Assembly (NCBI GenBank): GCA_017163975.1
Contig: JAFFSR010000364.1
Coordinates: 1,170,001-1,234,000, forward strand
Source of the DNA: Anastatus disparis
Lineage: Eukaryota; Arthropoda; Insecta; Hymenoptera; Eupelmidae
Direction of reading: 5' to 3'
DNA: 64,000 nucleotides
Part shown: positions 21,532-33,914 of the stretch, in pieces
Numbering within the stretch: the first letter of the stretch is position 1
How the letters are laid out: every line of letters starts with the position of its first letter
Translations under genes and position numbers: made by a program
Notes under the pieces: model-generated
Databases searched by the model: none
What the model saw: the letters and a program-made list of their open reading frames with translations, nothing else
What the model was told of the DNA's origin: nothing

Positions 21532-21632
21532 TGTTTCAAAAATTCACACTAGACGCCTCGTGAGTAGAAGAGTTCAAAATAATTATGTTGTACTCTTTTA
21601 ATATACCCAATAAGGTTTATTTAACGTCACAA
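21532..21632 (-). repeat. LTR-like direct repeat, right copy
   Basis: Partner of 18829-18929 (ends in TTTATTTAACGTCACAA). It would be the 5' LTR remnant of the minus-strand BEL/Pao element. Confidence 0.6.
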
Positions 21633-23473
21633 AAAATATAGAGCTTTTACTTGCATGCATCTGAGTGCGTGGTCAGCTCGCAGCAAACGCAACCCAGCAA
21701 AGCGTCTCTTTCGCACTACATTCAACTAGGAATTTTTGAATATTTTTTAATTCAGATAAGTTTTTTTAAGTTACACTGTAACTTGTTGCTATAACATTAA
21801 AACAAGTAAACAATGTGAATACCATGCTAAACAAAAACAACTATAGCGCCAAATTTAAAGTATCATGTGTAACGGGGAAATTCTTTCCATCTCCCTCGTA
21901 TACTAATTTTAACTATACTTATATTTTTTCTTATTTTTAATTATTATTTTCTCTGTTCTAGCTCTAGATATAACTTATAGATGAATCGGCAATCAACTCT
22001 CTCGAGTAGATTCTAATCGGGTCTTCGTAGAAAACGACCAATGAAGAGCCAGCATCAATATTTAATATATTTTATACAGAAAAATGTTGGTTAAACATTT
22101 ATTAAACACTGTCAATCAATCAACTCAATATAAGTAATTTTCACTCTTTATTTAGTAAAAAAAATTTTACAATTTCCTAATCAAACAATCTCTCAAACCT
22201 TGTTTAATTGTGAAATATGTTAAATAAGCTACTCAGACTCAAGAAAATAAAAATAAAACTCTCATAACTCGAATTATTTAAATTAAATGAATTATAAACA
22301 TATGACTCCGTAAATTTAAAATAAAGTAAAAAATGTGACGGCAAAACCGACGCTGAAATGATAAGCAAACTGACTCTACTCTTTTTCTTACAAAGGAATA
22401 AGATAGTGAACTTATCGTAGCAACACTGATCCCTCGTCAAATTCAATACAACAAATTCCCAAAAATCTCTTCAAAATTCCTCCGCTCTCTCTCTCTCGAA
22501 AAGAATATATAAAAGAAAATGCAGGAAAATCCTCTCTCTGGTTTATAGGAAAACCAAACAATGGCAGCGTTATTTCTCTTACCAACTAAATTATTCACAA
22601 CAAGAATAAAGTCTAGATTCAAATAAAACTCAGCGAGCAAACCTAGTAAATATTTCTAAAGAAGCAGCTGAACTATATCAGATTCAGGGAAAGAGTGTCT
22701 CGATTAAGCGTTTTCTCTCGATCTTTTTCCTCCTCATTCCCTCTTTAATCAGCTATGTCACGAATATAATAACTGTTGATTGGTTATTAATTATTTCGGT
22801 TATTGTTACTTATCAATCACAAAGGATGTTGATTTATAACCAATCAACACTTTCCATTTCGGCGGCTTCTTTGATGTTAGCGCGCTCAATTCGAATTCAC
22901 ATTTAGAATACTCCATAGACTCGATTTTGACTCTTCTCTATATTAATTCCATTGTTATCTCGCTCGATTCTCCTATCTTTCATCCATTCCGCTTCTGACT
23001 CTACGTATTTTCATACGCTATACATAAGTATTAACTATTATATTTTATCTCTACACATCTTTAAATTAACATACCCATAGCCATATGATAGCTTATATAT
23101 AAGCCTCATGCACGGACTACAACTGGTTTCCCTTTTTCTCAAATCCTATCATCTCCTAACTCGCGACTCGATTTACTTATTATTTCTTCTAATTGTTGTC
23201 TCTTTTTATCGATTCCGTCATCGATGGTGAATTTCTATCGTGACTCGGTCACTTTCATCCTTACCGAGGCTTCCTCTCTACTCTCGAGCACGAGTTTTTA
23301 ATATTCCGCGTCGTTTCTTGGTTTCGCACGTCATCGCATACCACGAGTGTATTGTGTTGTGTGTATGTATACACTGGGTGAGTGTATGAGCGTGTTTAGC
23401 AGTTAGTGCCGCGGCGTGTACGTTCTTGAAGACAGTGAGACGTACACAAGCACTGACAGATCATGCTTCTCAT
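21633..23473. other. Unassigned stretch, no gene recognised
   Basis: AT-rich with polypyrimidine runs (22470-22490 CT repeats). 23280-23470 is richer in G and C and might be LTR or leader sequence of the gypsy remnant further right; TGTAACGGGG at 21868 could likewise be an LTR start, but no partner was found. Confidence 0.3.
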
Positions 23474-23477
23474 TTAA

Positions 23478-24165
23478 GGTGGCCAGATATTATTAGAAGC
23501 TGAAATATATTGCTGAGATATATTGATGTAAGTTGCTGATGTATAAAAATAACTAATTTCATATAAAAATACATTCAATTTCAAACATTTTTTGGTTTAA
23601 AACATTTTCTATATCTTGAGAATTGAAGTGGTGGTGCTCGTTGAAAATCTGGAACAGAAAACCCTTTACCGCAAGGTTTCTTCATGAGTTTTCATTGGAT
23701 TCACTTGAAATTTTATGGAGATATTCAAAATTATAGTAGAATCCATATAAGTGGGGCAGATTTTGAATTAATTTATTTCTATTTATTTATCAACTTATTA
23801 TTTATAATAATTAATAAAAAAAATTTTTTTTTAATTGTTTTTTTCTCAAAAATTTTTTAATTATTTGAATTTTTCATGAATGTTTTACACTTATATGGAT
23901 TCTACTATAATTTTGAATATCTCCATAAAATTTCAAGTAAATCCAATGAAAACTCATAAAGAAACCTTGCGGTAAAGGGTTTTTTGTTCCAGACTTTCAA
24001 CGAGCACCACCACTTCAATTCTCAAGACATATAGAAAATGTTTGAAACCAAAAAATGTTTGAAATTGAATGTATTTTTATATGAAATTAGTTATTTTTAA
24101 ACATCAGCAATCTATATCAATATGTCTCAGCAATATATTTCAGCTTCTAATAGTATCAAGCCCCC
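23478..24165. mobile_element. 688-bp TTAA fold-back element
   Basis: Arms of about 290 bp are inverted copies: TATTAGAAGCTGAAATATAT, GGTGGTGCTCGTTGAAA, ACCGCAAGGTTTCTTCATGA and ATATTCAAAATTATAGTAGA all recur in reverse at 23900-24155. TTAA flanks lie at 23474-23477 and 24166-24169. No ORF. A piggyBac-type MITE is inferred from the TTAA. Confidence 0.88.
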
Positions 24166-24169
24166 TTAA

Positions 24170-24945
24170 GTGTTTTATTCTTAGATATGTTCTGTGCACT
24201 AGTATTGAAGAGTTGCAGCCTTCACCGTGGCTGAACTCCTAGTGTGCCATGGAAAACCGATGGTGAGTGTGGCTTTTCCATCACCATGTGTTCCGGTTTG
24301 AGGTCAGGTTTCCCTTATTTCTGTCTCTCTCCATAGGTAAGTCATCTGCTCACGAGCACTCGCGTTTTCTTCAGAACAAAAGAAAATAAACAAACAAAAA
24401 AATTAATTAGTTTAATTAGTTGTTAAATAATTGGGTTTATGAATGCATGTAGGCATAAGTCTTTTCTTCTCTTTTTCGTACATATATTATTCATTGAGAT
24501 GCAATTAATGCATCACAAATTTTCGCCTTCATAACTAGAACACTTTACAAGCAGGCCGTCCATCATAAGAAAACATGATGAAATTTGAAGACTCTACTTT
24601 TTGAAAGAGGCTAACTGCCTTTAAAACAAATAAAAAAAGAAAAATCACATCGCCGAATTTCACTTACATAAACCCTTGGTATTTCTTATGACCTAATTAT
24701 AGTAAACATAATACTAATGACTACTAATGCGTTTTATCATTTCACTCTCATCTCACTCTACTCATTCTTTCTTACACACACAGGGGAATTATTAAATGGA
24801 TGATAAATAAGGATTTAAGAAATAAAAGTAACAATGATTTGAAATAAAATGTAAAGCAACTCATTGGATATCTGTGACATCTCTTGACTCGATTTATTGT
24901 CTCTCGATGTTAGTCTTCTCTCGATATTATCTCTTTCCTCAAATC
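24170..24945. other. Unassigned stretch
   Basis: 24175-24360 has a balanced base composition and may be the other half of a sequence split by the fold-back element. The rest is AT-rich. No gene was seen. Confidence 0.3.
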
Positions 24946-26775
24946 TCACTGATTTTTCCTTACCCTGGGAGGTATATATCGTTTTAACGCTGATACGTGT
25001 ACCTTCGCACTTCCACGACTATTTTTTATCTCTAAATTATATACTCCAGGTGATTTCACTTCGACAATATGAAATGGACCTTCATATTTCGCAGAAAACC
25101 CTCGTGCTACTTTTAATAACACCTGTGCTTTTTTCAACACTTGATCCCCTTGATCCCCCACATTAAATCTTACGTCTCTTTTATTCTAGTCGTATCTTTT
25201 AGCTTGCTTATTTTAAGCCTCATCGATGTATCTAGCCACTAAATCTCTTAAAGCATCAAATTTCTTTAATTTGTCTTTTCAAGTTTCTGAGACTAATTTT
25301 AACTAAGGTCCTCTAGTCTCGATTTATCTTTATAAACTCTTCACTGGTTTAGGATTACGATCATAGTTCAGAAATGTTGGTGATACTTTTGTTGAAGCTT
25401 GTGTAGCAGTATTAATAGCATGTCTGAACTCATACAGATGCTTGTCCCAGTCTCAATGATCTGATCCAACAAAAATCGAGATCGTGGTTTTTAACGTTCT
25501 ATCCGTTCTTTCGACTGGATTGACCTGGGAGTGATATGGTGGAGTAGTCACATTTTTTACATCATATTCCTCTAGGGTACTCTCTAACCAATTATTATCA
25601 AACTCTTTACCATTATCAGTAATGAATAATCAGGAGCTTCTTATCTGAATAATATCGACTCTTCAAATGCTCTCGATACTCCTTTACCATCTGCAGCTCT
25701 CAAAGGTTTTAATTATATTCAGTGAATAAATAAATCTTGAAATACTAGTGCGTATTTATACTGGTTCTTACTCTTAGGATACTCCGTGCAATCAGCTGCT
25801 ACTACAGCCCATGATCTCTCGACGAGTCTCTTTTTCATCAAATCTTGAGCACCTGTTTGCATCACCTTATATCTCTGACACTCTAAACACTGCTGGATGT
25901 ATAAATCTATATCATATTACGCTCCTGGCCAATAATATTCTCTAATGACTCGATTATATATTTTCTCTATTCCAAAGTATCCTGATGAAGCTACTCTATG
26001 GACATCACTTATCACTCTCTCTTTCTCTCGATATATACCATGGATCTTCAAAAGTAGTAGAACCAGCCACCTCTTTATTTTCTATCTTGAAACCTCTTTA
26101 TAAAGCATCTGGGACATGAGTAAGAGCATCTTTCCTGTGTACAATCTCAGAGTCTCATTGATGTAACTTTAAAACTCAACGAGCAAGCCTACCAGTTGGA
26201 TCCTCAAGGTTTCTGAGTCACTTAAGAGTGCTGCGTTCACTGTATACTGTAAAGTGATACCTATCTAAATAAGGTCTCAACTTCTTTATTGCCCATAGTA
26301 ATGCAAGACCCTCTTTCTCTGTCACTGTATAATTTTTTTCTGCTTTACTCAAGACTCGACTAATATACACATTGTATGGTCCTCATCTTCACTTTCTTGG
26401 GTTAGCGCAGCTTCTACGGCATAATCGTTAGCATCGCAATGCACTGAAAATGACTTAATGAAGTGTGGTCTGGCTAACATTGGTGCTTGAATAAATGCTC
26501 TTTTCAGGTTCTCGAAAGCTCGCTCCTAATGCTCACCCCAGGTCCAAGTTTGACCTTTATGAAGTGGCTTTACCAGAGGAATTTTCATCTCTGACTCGTT
26601 CTCTATGAATTTCGAATACCAGCCCACCATTCCTAAGAAACGCCTCAATTGTCTAATAGTTTTAGGAGCAGGATAATTAAGTACTGGTAATATTTTCTCT
26701 GAATCTGATCTCAACCCATCTCTATCTAGTTTATATCCTAGGTAAGTTATACTCGAACAACAAAATTCATATTTT
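24946..26775 (-). pseudogene. Ty3/gypsy pol remnant
   Basis: On the minus strand from about 26775 one reads ITYLGYKLDRDG, then YPAPKTIRQLRRFLGMVGWY (end of RT, 26714-26526), RNase H-like FSVHCDAND near 26440, the integrase zinc region with YYWPGA and CLECQRYK near 25900, and core-like pieces below it. The end, 25161-24946, has KYEGPFHIVEV, YNLEIK and VHVSALKRYIPP, the GPY/F-type integrase C-terminus. Many stops and frame changes interrupt the middle. No gag and no confident LTR were found, so this is a pol-only relic, clearly different in sequence from the intact gypsy at 49.8-54.7 kb. Confidence 0.82.
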
Positions 26776-27109
26776 TGACTGTGGTTATTGCTTCAATGAT
26801 TGAATTGTTTGCCGACATCTGCCTATTTCTGAGCAGTGCAGTAAGTGTATACTTATTAAGATGAGTGTTTAATGTAAAATGTCTCTCAGAGCGATCAGTG
26901 ATTATAGTATTTTATTCCTTTTGTAAATTAGCAGTCTTGCGTACAGATACAGCTCTTTTTTGTAAAAACTGTAGTCAATTTACGATAAAAAGTGTTGTGA
27001 TAGTTCATATTGATAAAGTTAAACAAACTTGATTCTCCTTCTCAAACATGTAGGCCAGTCAAATTACGATATTTTAGCAACTTTTTCAAAGAAATTGTAA
27101 CCCAGGGTG
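26776..27109. other. Short AT-rich spacer
   Basis: Lies between the gypsy relic and the copia LTR. Nothing recognised. Confidence 0.35.
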
Positions 27110-27325
27110 TTAAAATTAGCGAGAGGTGACCTGAATGAAATAAACGAAATTAAATAGTAATAAATAATTTATTATAAAATATACAAAAGTATTATACAAC
27201 TTGACTGTCCAACAGTCATCCATGGAATGAACAAACGCATCTCGCGTTTATCAAACGTAACCCACCTTATAGCGGCGCCACATACTACTACACACACTCT
27301 ATTGAGCGTGTCTATATTTTTAACA
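27110..27325 (-). repeat. 3' LTR of copia remnant II
   Basis: 216 bp bounded by TGTTAAAA and TTTTAACA, short perfect inverted repeats of TG...CA type. The neighbouring CTCCCTCCC (27326-27334) is a polypurine tract on the minus strand, exactly where a 3' LTR should begin. The complement has AATAAA-like signals. The matching 5' LTR was not found near 31.6 kb. Confidence 0.8.
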
Positions 27326-27521
27326 CTCCCTCCCACGCTCAATGTTATTTATCATACATAAATAATTTTTCATTAAAATACATAAATGAAAATGTATAAA
27401 AAGAAATGAAATTTTTAAAACATTCAATCTTGATATAAAGATGACTGTCGCTTGCTCTGTTGCTTGTCGTTTCATTTAGGACCTGTAATATGTACAAAGT
27501 AAGGAATATTAATAGTATATT

Positions 27522-27640
27522 ACGACCCAAGGCCAGAAAAAAAATAAATGTCTCAGATCACATGTAATTATCGGCTGAGGCGAAGCCGAAGTTGACAAAC
27601 ATGTGATCTGAGGCTTTCTTTTTTACTGGCCGTGGGTCGT
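27522..27640. mobile_element. ~119-bp hairpin MITE inside copia remnant II
   Basis: ACGACCCAAGGCCAG pairs with CTGGCCGTGGGTCGT. The inner TCAGATCACATGT pairs with ACATGTGATCTGA, and GGCTGAGGCGAAGCC lies at the tip. A second small hairpin (TTTTTCTGCCC...GGGCAGAAAAA) follows at 27646-27735. Confidence 0.65.
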
Positions 27641-27889
27641 ATGCTATTTTTCTGCCCGACGACGCCAGAAAGCGGCAACTTTGTTTTGGGCAGTGGCCAG
27701 AAAGTTGTCGGTTTCTGTCCAGAGGGCAGAAAAATAAAATTTGAATAAATAAATGTAAATATATATAGTATTTTTAAATTTTTGTCAGTGTTAAATACTA
27801 TTATTAAATTGTATTATTAAATACTATTATTAAATTGTATTATTAAATACTATTATTTAAATATTATTAAATACTCTTTCGACCATTCG

Positions 27890-30800
27890 TTAGTCTTCAT
27901 CTTTCGTCATTCTTTGTTAGTGTTCATCTTCATTAGGTTTGATTTGGTGTCTGCTTAGAACATTAACATCATAGGCAATATTTGGTCTGCTAGCATTGGC
28001 TAGATATAATAATGTGCTAACTGCTTTGCGATAGGGTTGATTACATTTACTTTCTGTTATTAGTTTTTCACTTACTTTATCCTTTTCTTCACGCTGCTTT
28101 TTCTCCCACCTGATTGGTTACCATAGGTATTCGTTGAGGAGTTGATTGATCAAAACTAAATTTCTTTAGCATTTTGTTTATGTATTCTTCTTGTTTAATG
28201 CTTAGCATCTTTTTTTTTCGCGCTTTATTTTTAAGCCAAAAAAACTTTTAGACTCGCCAATTTCTCTCATTTCAAATTCTTTCTTCAAATTTGTCTTTAT
28301 TCTCTCAAGCATCTCTAAATTGTTGCAAACTAGCAGAATATCATCTAGATACAATATTAAGATAAGAAATTTGTCTTTTTCTTGTTGAGTAAATAAACAA
28401 GGCTAATTGTTGAATTATCTAAGTCCATATTTCTTTGCTGCCTCTTTAAATTATTCATTCTAACATTTTAGACTGACTTTCAAATAGTATAAAGCCTTTT
28501 CCAATTTAAAAATCTTGTTTTGTTAGATCTTTTCATAAACAGTCATCTCTTTAGGTATTTTCACATATATTCCACTGTTTAAATTTCCATTTAGAAAAAC
28601 TGTATTCACGTACATCTGACATATTTCTAAATCCAGTTTATTTGCCATTGCCAGTATGGATCTCATTAAAGGTAATCGTCAAATCAGTGTATATTTTTCT
28701 TGCAAATCATATTCATTTCAATCTTTAAAACCACGAATCACTAGTCTGGGTTTATATCTTATTTTACTGTTTCTTTTACTCTGATTGTAATCTTTTTTCT
28801 ATTAAATACCAATCTTGAATGTATAATGTTTGATCTTTTTCTGTTATTTATTACAACTGATTAACAACTTATTTCCATACATCATTCTTATACATAGATT
28901 TCAAGTCTTGATTAATAGTTTTGGTCCATTTTTATTTATCTTTTGACTTTATAGCTTCCAAGTATGTAGTCAGATCACTATTTATTTCAGCTAATAAAAC
29001 ATGAGTTTCTTCGTCCATCTTATTTTCTGCACTTGTTTGTGTTTCCGTTAGTAATTCAATTTGTCGTTTTGTTTCCTCTCCCTCCAATTCTTGCACTTCA
29101 AGTTCAGTATTTTTTTTTTAACTTTTGTCGATCGTGCTACTGATTTTTTTTATTTTTTCTCCCTCCGGTTTTCGTTTCTTTTTATCAGTCTTATTATTTT
29201 CTTTTCTTGGTCGTCCAACTGATTTTTTGACTTTCTCTCCCTCCGGTCTTTGTATTTGTATATCATTCTCTCTGTCTTCTTTTTCAAAATTCACAAACCA
29301 TGTATTTTTTCTGATCATCAATTTGTTTCCAATCTTGTATATCATTTGTTGCATATTTGTCCTTGTAGGCCAATTTCTTCCAAAATGTTTTATTTGATTC
29401 AAATCTATTATTTATTTAAAACGTTTTATTTGATTCAAAACTTCTAAAACGTTTTATTTGATTCAAATCTATTTCATGATCATTCTTGAATTTTTGAATT
29501 ATTGGTACCATGTCATTTATTGCATGTGATGTTATGTTGTAGGCATAAACTGACGCATTTAATGCCAAGTTTTACATGTTTTTTGGCAAACCAGAATCAT
29601 ATATGAGGGCTCTCACCTTCTTTTGTACAGTTTTATAAAACCTTTCTGCACTTCCACTGTGCTAAGTATCTGTATAAAAAAAATGATTTTCTGCACCCAG
29701 TCTTTCCAAAACTTCTTGAGTAAATTCCTCTGTGTACTTAATGCCTTGATCTGTCCTTAAAAAGCACACTTTTGAATATATTATTTGCTAAGGTTCAGTC
29801 GCTCTATGCCTAACTATTTTAAACGGCAATTAGTTAAACTTTACAATTATAACTGACTTCAATGTCATGTGGCTTATGGAGATTTATGTCTGCAATCGTG
29901 TTTTCAAAATCTAAATATTTTTCTTCTTTAATTATCTGATTTCTTCCTTTTCATTAATGTATTTATTTTATTCAATATTCTATTCTTCATTCATTTTTCT
30001 TGTCGTTACATATGCTAAAACCTATCTTTGTTTTAAGTTATTTTCCGACGCATCTGATTTAAATCCAATCAACCAATATGGCTATTTATATATTTCTGCC
30101 AAAAATGATTCATTCAAAATGGAGTCATATACATCTATTATTTTATTGCCAAATTGAACCTTATTTGCAAACCTACATAAGGATATTTTTTATTTCAGTT
30201 TTTCACGCAGATTACTTTGTCTATAATAATGAATTTTCTATCAGCCGTATTTATTCGCATGTTTCCTTCTCTCTCAGATTTAAGATTTGCACTGCTGTCT
30301 TCGATTGCACATTGGATTTCGTCCGGTTGTTTAATAAATGTCTTGAAAATCAACTTTGAATTTGTCAAATGTTCTATCGCACCACTGTCAGCATTCTGTT
30401 CATTAGTCTTCTCGTTTCTAGATTTTAATTGGTTCGAATCGCCTTCTTTTTTATATTATCCGCTGTTGTATTTTACATCATTTTCTTGTCTCCTTTCATT
30501 GTCAGATTTCGCTCATTTTTTTCATAATTAATCAGATTAGTTATCTTACGTTTGAATGCTGTTCCACCTTTAATTTCTTTACTTTTATTATTATAATATT
30601 TTATAGGAGCGCGGTGGCGTAACGGATAGAGCTCTTGCCTTCAACGCGGTGGGCACGGGTTCGAATCCTGGCCAGGCACCTCTGACTTTTTTTCGAAAGA
30701 AAATTAGTGTATGTGCTACCCATATCGCGACTCTTAAGAAATCTGACCTCATTGAGTATCGGTTGATTGTTGGTCACAAAAGTGGCTGACCATCCATCGG

Positions 30801-30940
30801 TAGTCAAAGTTTTCGGTATGGCGGTGTCTGACAGTCTAGCCTGATGTAATGTGTTAAACGGTTCCGGGCTGGGCTCCCTCGACATCTCCATAGAAAAAGG
30901 TTAATTATATAAAGGATAACAATATCCTTTATATATTAAT

Positions 30941-30972
<32 letters not shown>

Positions 30973-31560
30973 TTATTATAATATTTTGAATCATACCTTT
31001 TTCTGTTGTTCTGTCTCGAGTCTCCCTGACATTTTGGAAAAGTTGAGATCACAAGGTCACAGGTAAATCTCTGATAGAAGAAACACTTTTTTATGCTAGT
31101 TTCCTATCATGGGCAGTCGCTGGCATAGTATCCATAACCGTGGCATTCAGAACATCACACTTTATGTATCACCCCTGACTTGGTCGTCATAGCTGTGGCT
31201 GGATGTTTGTCTCTCGTTTGGTGGCTTTCAACCTGCATAATAAGTAACTTTAGTTTATCGTATGGTAACCTTTTACCTGTTACAATATTTATCATAAAAT
31301 CTAGTCCTTCCACTTGATGTACTTTGCTTATGATAACATTATAAAAAAATCTCTTTTGTCTTTTTCAGACAACGATTTAACGTTTGACATGTTATTATAA
31401 CCTCTTACTATTTCTTCAAATCTGTCTATAAAATTAACTGCCTTTTCTTTCGCTGAATTATGCTGTATGTTGTACAATTTTCTTTACACTAGATGGAGTT
31501 ACATTTACCTCGCTTAATTTAATTTCTTTAAATTCTGTTCAACAATTCAACTGGATCTTT
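27890..31560 (-). pseudogene. Ty1/copia retrotransposon remnant II (gag to RNase H)
   Basis: Order on the minus strand: gag near 31440-31180 (NFIDRFEEIVRGYNNMSNV, then SLSEKDKRDFF); integrase core near 29830-29560 (GIKYTEEFTQEVLERLG and HSGSAERFYKTVQKKVRA); a basic linker 29402-29118 (GRPRKENNK); RT from about 28990 (SDLTTYLEAIKSKDK) to 28230 (YLDDILLVCNNLEML, SFFGLKIKR); and the RT/RNase H junction near 28060-27930 (STLLYLANASRPNIAYDVNV). YLDD is the copia catalytic box. Stops occur in every domain. The element ends in the LTR at 27110-27325 and is split by a SINE at 30603-30971. Its gag resembles that of remnant I, so both may be one lineage. Its 5' end runs into the satellite at 31.56 kb and the 5' LTR is missing. 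Confidence 0.85.
30603..30971 (+). mobile_element. tRNA-derived SINE with 16-bp target duplication
   Basis: The head (about 30606-30680) is tRNA-like: GGTGGCGTAACGGATAGAGC fits the pol III A box and GGGTTCGAATCCTGG the B box. A ~230-bp body without tRNA similarity follows, ending in a poly-A tail at 30949-30971. ATTATTATAATATTTT occurs at 30587-30602 and again at 30972-30987, an exact 16-bp duplication as made by target-primed insertion. It lies in the copia remnant, so it is younger than that element. The antisense 96-codon frame over it is fortuitous. Confidence 0.93.
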
Positions 31561-33257
31561 GATTTCCACAAGTCTAGCATTTCCCAACATTTCCCTATAA
31601 AGTAAACGGAGTCGTCTATTCAAGTTTGCATATAATTTTTAGGTTCAATGGTTTATCAATCTTCCGACAAAATCTTCCTTGGAAGGTTTACAGAAGCTTT
31701 CAGGAGCCTTCCACTGGAATGTTTCAATGACAATTTCCAATATTTTGCTGAAAAGTAGACGGAGTCTTCCATTAAAGTTTCCATAAAATCTTTCAGTGCA
31801 ATAATTCATCAATAATCCAACGGAGTCTTTCTTGGAAGATTTACTAAAGCTTTCAGGAGACTTAAGTCGGAATATTCTAGTGAACATTTCCAACATTTCG
31901 CTAAAAGGTGAACAGAGTCTTTCATTCAAGCTTCCATGAAATCTTTTGGTGCAACGATTAAACAATCTAGCAACGGAATCATCCTTGGAAGGTTTACGGA
32001 AGCTTTCAGGAGATTTGAGTTGAAATATTCCAGTGACATTCCCAACATTTCGCTAAAAGGTGAACGAAGTCTTCCATTCAACCTACCATGAAATCTCTCG
32101 CTGCAATGATTAACCAATCTTTCAACGAAATCTTCCTTGGAAGGTTTACAAAAGCTTTCAGGAGACTTAAGTCGGAATATTCTAGTGAAAATTCCCAACA
32201 TTTTCCCGAAAGGAAAACGGAGTCTTCTATGAAGCTTCCATAAAATCTTTCGGTTCAATGATTCATCGATCTTCCAACGGAACCCTTCTTGTGAGGTTTA
32301 CGGAAGCTTTCAGGAGACTTGAATCAGAATATTCCAGTAAAAATTTCCAACATTTCGCTAAAAGGTGAACGGAGTCTTCCATTCAAGCTTCCATGAATTT
32401 TCGGTGCAATGATTAAACAATCTACCAACGAAATCTTCCTTGGGAGGTTTACGGAAGCTTTCAGGAGCCTTCCACTGAAATGTTTCAATGACAATTTCCA
32501 ATATTTCGCTGAAAGGTAAACAGAGTCGTCCATTCAAGTTTCCATAAAATCTTGCGGTTCAATGATTCATCAATCTTCCAACGAAATCTTTCTTGGAAGG
32601 TTAACGAAAGATTTCAGGAGCATTCCACTGGAATTTTTATATGACAGTTTCTAATATTTCACTGGAAGGTAAACGGAGTCTTCCATTGGTCTTCCATGAA
32701 ATCTTTCGGTGCAATGATTCATCAATCTCCCAACAAAATCTTTCTTAAAAGGTTTATGTAAGCTTTCAGGAGCCTTCCACTCGAATGTTTCAATGACGAT
32801 TTCCAATATTTCACTGAAAGGTTAACAAAGTCTTCCATTCAAGTTTCTATAAAATCTTTCAGTGCAATGATTCATCAATCTTCCAACGTATTCTTTCTTG
32901 TAAGGTTTACTAAAGCTTTCAGGAGACTTAAGTCGGAATATTCTAGTGAAAATTTTCAACATTTCGCTAAAAGGTGAACCGAGTCTTTCATTCAAGCTCT
33001 CTTGAAATCTTTTGGTGCAACGATTGAACAATATAGCAATGGAATCATCCTTGGAAGGTTTACGGAAGCTTTCAGGAGATTTGATTTGAAATATTCCAGT
33101 GAAATTCCCAACATTTCGCTAAAAGGTGAACGGAGTCTTCCATTTAAGCTTCCATGAAATCCCTCGGTGCAATGATTAAACAATCTTTTAACGGAATTTT
33201 CCCTGGAAGGTTTACGAAAGCTTTCAGAAGACGTAAGTCGGAATATTCTAGTGAAAA
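31560..33257. repeat. ~153-bp satellite, left part (about 11 units)
   Basis: The marker GGAAGCTTTCAGGAG recurs at about 31693, 31846, 31999, 32151, 32303, 32453, 32606, 32758, 32912, 33064 and 33217, i.e. every 150-154 bp. Each unit also has forms of TCTTTCGGTGCAATGATTCA and CGGAGTCTTCCATTCAAG. Unit types alternate between CTTCCACTGGAATG and CTTAAGTCGGAATATTC variants. Open frames of 60-110 codons on the minus strand arise because the unit is nearly a multiple of three. Confidence 0.93.
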
Positions 33258-33914
33258 GCCTATAGCAGAATAAGCATAGTGAAATCGCCCCCTCCTAATG
33301 ACGTATCTGATATGGATCACTCGAAAGATCATCAAAAAATATTATGAAAGTCAAAATTACAGACCCCTAAACCCCATGTAGGAGTAATAAAGTTAAAAAA
33401 CGTGATTTTTCGATTTTATTTCTTTACAGCTAGTCTTTGCATTCCAGAGGCTTGTAAAAAATCATGAAAGTAGGTTTTTTCATTCCAAATAATTACAATT
33501 TTTTACGAAACTCATAACCTCAAAATTGGCTCCGGAAAACATCATTAAAATTTTTAATCAGTGTTTTTACATCTCAGGTTTCGAGGCACTAAACTCAATA
33601 TAGATATTTTTTATGTATTTTTTCCTGCTCTTCACGATCCCGCCATTAGTTTAAGAAAACAAATGGTGGCACACCCAAGTTTTGGGAAAAAATCGTTTTT
33701 TTTGGCTTTTTCACGGGGTCTTAAGCATCAATAATGGAATAAAGTGCTATATTATGACTCTAAATAACATTTTTTCTATATATTTCTACTTTCTGTTGAG
33801 TCCTGAAATCAAATTGAAGATATTTTCAGCTAAACACGCTATCCTACGCTCAAAAATGGATTTTTATGGGGTTATTTGAAGATTTTGTTGTGTGATTTGG
33901 TATCTGAGAGATAA

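Noticed and set aside
21868..21900. LTR start TGTAACGGGG with a pyrimidine-rich neighbour
   Set aside because: No second copy or matching end was found, so an LTR call is not supported.
29125..29447. Hydrophobic + strand frames
   Set aside because: Antisense of the copia linker and RT remnant; hydrophobicity comes from T-rich complement.
30606..30680. A stand-alone tRNA gene
   Set aside because: It is the tRNA-like head of a SINE: body, poly-A tail and 16-bp duplication surround it, and the cloverleaf is imperfect.
31645..33335. A family of minus-strand frames of similar sequence (RLRSPFSEMLG, KASVNLPRK)
   Set aside because: Translations of the 153-bp satellite; the same words repeat with the unit. 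The same holds for 39978-41704.
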